From: AWTP1-13 sp035762425
GTDB lineage: Bacteria > Pseudomonadota > Alphaproteobacteria > Rhizobiales > Hyphomicrobiaceae
NCBI GenBank assembly: GCA_035762425.1
Contig: DASTOW010000261.1
Span: 1-9,356, forward strand
Reading direction: 5' to 3'
DNA length: 9,356 nt
Position 1 is the stretch's first letter, and each line of letters starts with the position of its first letter. The translations under genes were made by a program, and so were the position numbers. The notes below the pieces were generated by a model. It made no database searches. It saw only the letters and a program-made list of their open reading frames with translations, and had not been told where the DNA came from. Shown piece by piece: positions 5,811 through 9,356 of this stretch.

Positions 5811-7556
5811 ATGAAGAGGGAAGCGGGTGGGCCGTGCCTGAGCGCGGTTTTTGTCGACTACGACAACATCTACTTGTCGCTCAAGCGCAAGAGCGAGGAG
5901 GCGGCCAAGCGTTTCGCCAAGGACGCCAGCGCGTGGCTGCACGAGATCGAAAGCGGCCGCCTGATCACCCCGACCAATGCGCTGTTCGGGGGCAATGACC
6001 GCCGCATTGTCATGAACCGCTGCTACGGCAACCCGGTGCCGCGCCGTAACACGCATGACAATTCCACCGACATGAACTCCTTCCCGTTCGTGCGTCACCA
6101 CTTCCTGCGCGCCGGTTTCGAAGTGGTCGACTGCCCGCCGCTGACCGCTCAGCTGAAGAACTCCTCCGATATCCGCATGGTGATGGACGTGCGCGACTAC
6201 CTCACGCACGACACCTATTTCGACGAGTTCATCATCCTGTCGGGTGATGCCGATTTCACGCCCGTGCTGCATCGCCTGCGCGCGCATGCGCGCCGCACTG
6301 TGATCTTCGCCAACGACTTCACGGCCGCCCCCTACACCGCCATCAGCGATGGCGAGGTGCGGGAAGCGGACCTCATCTCGCTGATCCTGAGCGGCCAGCT
6401 GCCGAACATGACCGAAAACGGCGGCAACCTGACGCCGAACGTCCTGACGCCCTCGCTCAGGGCCGACGACGCGCGCCGCGAGATCGTGAACGAAGTGGTG
6501 GCCGGCGTACGTGCCTCCAACACGCCGGTGCCGCTGGAGGCGCTGGCTGATCGTGCGGTGCGCGCGCTTGGTCACGAGAAAACGATCGCAACCGGCTGGG
6601 CCGGCGCCGGCAGCTTCCGCGAACTGCTGCGCCAGAGCCTGCCCAACGACATCCGCCTGACCGACGACCCGCCCTACCTTGCCATGGACACCAAGCGGCA
6701 TACGCTCGATGCCATGCGGCCCGCAGCCCTGCTGCGCGAGGCGGCGGCCGATATGGCCATGGCCGCGGGCCTGCAGGCTTCTGCGGGAGCCAGCGATCCG
6801 CTTGCCCAGTACGGCATCATCCCGACCTCGCAGCCCACGCTCGGCACGCCGCGCGCAGGCAACGCCATGCCGGCCGCGCGTACCGCCACCGCCGCTGCGG
6901 CCGTATTGACTCCGGCCGGAGCACCAGCTTCGGCCATCCAACAGTCGATCGCGCGCATTCACGAGGCCTGCCAGGCACCGCCCATGTCGCCGCACGAGTA
7001 CCGCACCCTGTTCGAGGTGATGGCCAAGGAGATCAGCGAGAACGACCTGATCGGCGCGCAGACCCTGGCCAACATCACCCAGCGCGCGCAGGAGAAGGGC
7101 CTGGAGCTCAAAAAGGACGACGTACGCTTCGTGCTCGAGGTGGTGAGCGAGGCCGATCCATGGTTCGAGCAGGGTGCCTCCGCCAACCTGTTCGCGGGCC
7201 GCTTCCGCAACTTCGTGGTGGCACGCTGCCGCGGCCAGGGTCTCAACCTGTCGGCTGACGAACTCGACCTGATCGATGCCTGGTTTGCCGGCGGCTCGCC
7301 GTCGCAGACCCCGGCGCAGGGCCAGACCCAGGCACCGGCCCAGCGCAGCATCGGCGCGCCGACGGGCAATTCTGCGACGGCACCAGCCAGGATCGGTGAT
7401 ATTCCGCCGCTGCCGAAAGCGGCACCGGAACCGGCTGCGTCAGGATCGCGCTGGTGGACGCGCGACGACGGCCGCGGCAAGGACGAGCGTGCCGGTCCAG
7501 ACAAAGGCGACAAGGAAGACTTTCCGCGCTTCGTGCGCAACCGTCTGCGCGGTTGA
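5811..7556 (+). CDS. NYN-domain (LabA/PIN-like) putative ribonuclease with LOTUS/OST-HTH domain
   Basis: The product is 581 residues and cytoplasmic (no signal peptide or membrane segment). Residues about 10-195 form an NYN domain: FVDYDN (14-19, acidic D16 and D18), LKNSSDIRMVMDV (115-127, D120) and LSGDADFTPVL (143-153, D146 and D148). These are the acidic residues expected of a metal-dependent PIN-like RNase. Residues about 219-292 (REIVNEVV through PYLAMD) look like a LOTUS/OST-HTH RNA-binding winged helix. An Ala/Pro-rich linker (about 325-375) leads to a predicted helical domain (about 376-493) that I do not recognise; it may be an OST-HTH-associated region. The tail (494-581) is Gln/Pro/Ala-rich, then highly charged. 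The ATG at 5811 is the only possible start: an in-frame TAG lies at 5802 and the conserved FVDYDN begins at residue 14. The ribosome binding site is weak (GGGGG, 9 nt upstream). It appears monocistronic, between an operator-like region and a strong terminator. The RNA target is unknown. Confidence 0.85.
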   Translation: MKREAGGPCLSAVFVDYDNIYLSLKRKSEEAAKRFAKDASAWLHEIESGRLITPTNALFGGNDRRIVMNRCYGNPVPRRNTHDNSTDMNSFPFVRHHFLRAGFEVVDCPPLTAQLKNSSDIRMVMDVRDYLTHDTYFDEFIILSGDADFTPVLHRLRAHARRTVIFANDFTAAPYTAISDGEVREADLISLILSGQLPNMTENGGNLTPNVLTPSLRADDARREIVNEVVAGVRASNTPVPLEALADRAVRALGHEKTIATGWAGAGSFRELLRQSLPNDIRLTDDPPYLAMDTKRHTLDAMRPAALLREAAADMAMAAGLQASAGASDPLAQYGIIPTSQPTLGTPRAGNAMPAARTATAAAAVLTPAGAPASAIQQSIARIHEACQAPPMSPHEYRTLFEVMAKEISENDLIGAQTLANITQRAQEKGLELKKDDVRFVLEVVSEADPWFEQGASANLFAGRFRNFVVARCRGQGLNLSADELDLIDAWFAGGSPSQTPAQGQTQAPAQRSIGAPTGNSATAPARIGDIPPLPKAAPEPAASGSRWWTRDDGRGKDERAGPDKGDKEDFPRFVRNRLRG

Positions 7557-7562
7557 TCATCC

Positions 7563-7586
7563 GCACCTGAAGATGCACCTGAAGAT
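7563..7586. repeat. Perfect 12-bp tandem duplication
   Basis: GCACCTGAAGAT occurs twice head to tail (7563-7574 and 7575-7586), starting 7 bp after the NYN stop and directly preceding the terminator hairpin. It probably arose by slippage. Confidence 0.85.
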
Positions 7587-7630
7587 TTCTGGCGGCGCGC
7601 ACATCACCTGTGCGCGCCGCCAGGATTTTG
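7587..7630 (+). terminator. Strong intrinsic terminator after the NYN gene
   Basis: CTGGCGGCGCGCAC (7589-7602) and its exact reverse complement (7610-7623) form a 14-bp perfect stem with a 7-nt loop. GATTTTGGG follows, so the T-tract is short. The stem can be extended by one wobble and one T-A pair. It begins about 30 bp after the NYN stop and separates that gene from the dehydrogenase unit. Confidence 0.85.
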
Positions 7631-7677
7631 GGCAGCCCATCAGTGGTGGCGCAACGACCTGCCCACTCCCCAAAGTC

Positions 7678-7705
7678 TTGCAGATCAATGCGACGCGCAT
7701 ATACT
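7678..7705 (+). promoter_or_regulatory. Candidate promoter of the dehydrogenase-oxygenase unit
   Basis: TATACT (7700-7705) matches five of six -10 positions. TTGCAG (7678-7683), 16 bp upstream, is a weak -35. Transcription would start near 7712, giving a leader of about 55 nt before the ATG at 7766. It lies after the NYN terminator, consistent with a new transcription unit. Confidence 0.45.
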
Positions 7706-7765
7706 TTGGCCGCACTCTTGCCCACCTGGCCGGACGCGGCTGTCATGTCCGAAGGAGCGCTGGAC

Positions 7766-8536
7766 ATGGCTGATGCCAATATGCCACTGGCCGGCAGGGT
7801 CGCCGTCGTCACCGGCGGCGCGAAGGGTATCGGCTTCGCGGTCGCCAACGATCTTGGGCGCCGCGGTGCTAGCGTGCTGGTCGCAGATCAGGCGGGTGCC
7901 GATTATGCCGCCGCCCGCCTGTGCGGCGCCGGACTGCAGGCCGCGGCGCTCAAAGTCGATGTTGCCTCAGAGGCTGACACGGGTGCGTTGGCCAAGGCCG
8001 CGACCGAGGCGTTTGGCGGTGTCGACATCCTGATCAACAACGCCGGCATCTACTCCACACTGGCGCCCCGCCCGTTCGAGGAGATCGATGCCGCGGAGTG
8101 GCGCCGGGTCATGGAGGTGAACACGCTCGGCATCTTCCTGTGCTGCCGCGCCGTCCTGCCGCTGATGAAGGCACGCGGCGGCGGGCGCATCGTCAACATT
8201 TCCTCGGGCGTTGCCTTCAAGGGCAATCCCTGGATGGCGCATTACGTGGCGAGCAAGGGCGCCGTCGTCTCCCTGACGCGCGCGCTTGCCACCGAGCTTG
8301 GCCCCTTCAATATCCTCGTCAACAGCGTCGCGCCTGGCTTCACGCTAAGCGACGGCGTGCTGGAAAATCCCGGTCTTGCCGAGCGCGTGCGCCAGCCCTC
8401 CGTGCGCACCCGCGTGCTAGCCCGCGAGATGACGCCAGCCGACCTCGTCGGCGCCATCGCCTTTTTCGCCGGGCCCGACGGGGCCTTCGTGACCGGCCAG
8501 ACGCTGGTGGTCGACGGCGGCGCCTATTTTCACTGA
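7766..8536 (+). CDS. Short-chain dehydrogenase/reductase (SDR), classical NAD-type
   Basis: It should oxidise or reduce an alcohol/ketone with NAD(H); the substrate is unknown. The 256-residue product has the normal length of a classical SDR. It shows the cofactor motif TGGAKGIG (16-23), an acidic D41 at the end of the second strand (predicting NAD over NADP), NNAG (91-94) and N119. The catalytic S147, Y160 and K164 lie in SSG...YVASK. NSVAPG (186-191) and the C-terminal TGQTLVVDGG complete the pattern. The overall pattern resembles 1-phenylethanol dehydrogenase-like SDRs, but that does not fix the substrate. The ATG at 7766 is preceded by GAAGGAG (7751-7757) with an 8-nt spacer; the earlier in-frame ATG at 7745 has no such site. 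It precedes the Fe(II) oxygenase gene by 32 bp on the same strand and probably forms an operon with it. Confidence 0.92.
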   Translation: MADANMPLAGRVAVVTGGAKGIGFAVANDLGRRGASVLVADQAGADYAAARLCGAGLQAAALKVDVASEADTGALAKAATEAFGGVDILINNAGIYSTLAPRPFEEIDAAEWRRVMEVNTLGIFLCCRAVLPLMKARGGGRIVNISSGVAFKGNPWMAHYVASKGAVVSLTRALATELGPFNILVNSVAPGFTLSDGVLENPGLAERVRQPSVRTRVLAREMTPADLVGAIAFFAGPDGAFVTGQTLVVDGGAYFH

Positions 8537-8568
8537 TCGAGCTGGCAAGCAAACTGCAAGGGTAACCG

Positions 8569-9356
8569 ATGCAAGCACATATCCCTGTCATCGACCTCAG
8601 CAGCGCCTTGACCGGCAATCGCGACGATCGTGTCCGCGTCGGTCAGGAGATCGACCGCACCTGCACCGAGATCGGTTTCTTCACCATCAAGGGCCACGGC
8701 GTGCCGGCGGACGTCATCAAGGACCTCAACCAGAAGGCACATGCATTCTTCGCCCTGCCGATGGAGGAGAAGAGCAAGGTCACGCCCGCCGACATTAAAC
8801 ATCCGCGCGGCTACAAGCCCATCGGCTACGAGGCGCTTGGCCATGGCAACGCCAACATGACGCCGCCGGACCTCAAAGAGTACTACCACTTCGGCCGCGA
8901 GAGCTGGCCGGCCGATCCTTATTTCACCGGCAGCGAGGGTCAACGCTATTTCATCGCCAACACCTGGCCGGACACTCCCGTTGGCTTCGGCGAAGCCGCG
9001 CGGCGCTATTACGGTGAGATGGAGCGCCTGGTCGGCAAGCTCATGCAGGTCACGGCATTGGGGCTCGGCCTCGACGAGCACTTCTTCGACGACAAGATCG
9101 ACAAGCACATCACGGCGATGCGGCTCAATTTCTATCCCGAGGTCAAGGAGCCGCCGCGGCCGGGCCAGTTGCGCGGCGGCGAGCACACCGACTACGGTTT
9201 GCTGACCATCCTCAACGGCGAGAACGTGGCGGGCGGCCTGCAGGTGCAGACCCGTTTCGGCACCTGGATCGACGTCGAGACCGATCCCGCTACCTTCGTC
9301 GTCAATATCGGTGATTTGCTGATGCGCTGGACCAACGATCGCTGGGTGTCCAACGT
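8569..9356 (+). CDS. Isopenicillin-N-synthase-like Fe(II)/2-oxoglutarate dioxygenase, 3'-truncated
   Basis: The frame is open from the ATG at 8569 to the window edge (262 complete codons, no stop); the family is usually about 310-350 residues, so roughly the last fifth to quarter is missing. The N-terminal DIOX_N-type domain spans about residues 4-115, with IPVIDLS, EIGFFTIKGHGVP (34-46) and PRGYKPIGYEALG (79-91). The double-stranded beta-helix core then shows MRLNFYP (184-190) and HTDYGLLTIL (206-215), where H206 and D208 are two iron ligands. GGLQVQ, NIGDLLMRWTNDRW and SNV follow. The third ligand (His) and the 2-oxoglutarate Arg normally come just after SNV and lie outside. The start has AAGGG 6 nt upstream. 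These cytoplasmic oxygenases hydroxylate, desaturate or cyclise varied small molecules; no beta-lactam context is seen, so the name does not imply antibiotic synthesis. The tight spacing to the SDR gene suggests that both act on one substrate pathway. Confidence 0.9.
   Translation, partial: MQAHIPVIDLSSALTGNRDDRVRVGQEIDRTCTEIGFFTIKGHGVPADVIKDLNQKAHAFFALPMEEKSKVTPADIKHPRGYKPIGYEALGHGNANMTPPDLKEYYHFGRESWPADPYFTGSEGQRYFIANTWPDTPVGFGEAARRYYGEMERLVGKLMQVTALGLGLDEHFFDDKIDKHITAMRLNFYPEVKEPPRPGQLRGGEHTDYGLLTILNGENVAGGLQVQTRFGTWIDVETDPATFVVNIGDLLMRWTNDRWVSN

Noticed and set aside
5617..5814. 65-codon + strand frame in the region before the NYN gene
   Set aside because: GTG start without a convincing ribosome binding site, Arg-rich and motif-free, and overlaps the NYN start and the operator-like repeats.
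5496..6995. 499-codon open frame on the - strand opposite the NYN gene
   Set aside because: Its composition (Gly/Arg/Val/His-rich) is typical of an antisense shadow in GC-rich DNA, and the + strand frame carries clear NYN motifs.
7630..7664. Second hairpin GGGCAG/CTGCCC after the NYN terminator
   Set aside because: Only a 6-bp stem with a 23-nt loop and no T-tract; insufficient to call a separate element.
8530..9186. 218-codon - strand frame opposite the Fe(II) oxygenase gene
   Set aside because: The + strand frame has the HTD iron motif and DIOX_N blocks; the opposite frame has no recognisable motif.

Overview
The window looks like a stretch of alphaproteobacterial chromosome. The DNA is GC-rich. 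The topoisomerase IV ParE fragment, the divergent methyltransferase/gloB pair and the following DUF985 cupin all resemble genes I know from Hyphomicrobiales and Rhodospirillales relatives. I cannot place it below class with confidence. I see no phage, transposon, CRISPR, tRNA or rRNA. Gene density and base composition suggest ordinary chromosomal backbone, with some less conserved genes in the right half.

Left part (1-3096): the 3' two-thirds or more of parE runs into the window from the left on the + strand. It converges on a small secreted-protein gene (2059 to 1787, - strand). Between them lies a 78-bp array of six 13-bp units, and the last unit forms the end of the small gene. Upstream of the small gene, on the same strand, is ppk2 (3096 to 2176), a polyphosphate-driven nucleotide kinase of the PA0141 type with a GTG start.

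Middle part (3097-5494): a SAM-methyltransferase-like gene (- strand) and gloB (glyoxalase II, + strand) diverge from a 198-bp intergenic region. A DUF985/Cupin_5 gene with a very strong ribosome binding site follows gloB. The gloB-cupin gap holds two hairpins.

Right part (5495-9356): a 316-bp gene-free region with repeated and palindromic operator-like sites precedes a 581-residue NYN (LabA/PIN-like nuclease) protein. This protein appears to carry a LOTUS/OST-HTH RNA-binding domain and a further C-terminal helical region. Its gene ends at a perfect 14-bp-stem terminator. A new unit then starts, with an NAD-type short-chain dehydrogenase followed 32 bp later by an isopenicillin-N-synthase-like Fe(II) oxygenase that runs off the right edge. 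The last two are probably one operon acting on an unknown small molecule.

I do not see a clear multi-gene novel system. The items most worth a second look are the NYN-LOTUS protein with its operator-like upstream region, the 13-bp repeat array between parE and the secreted-protein gene, and the uncharacterised two-cysteine secreted protein itself.
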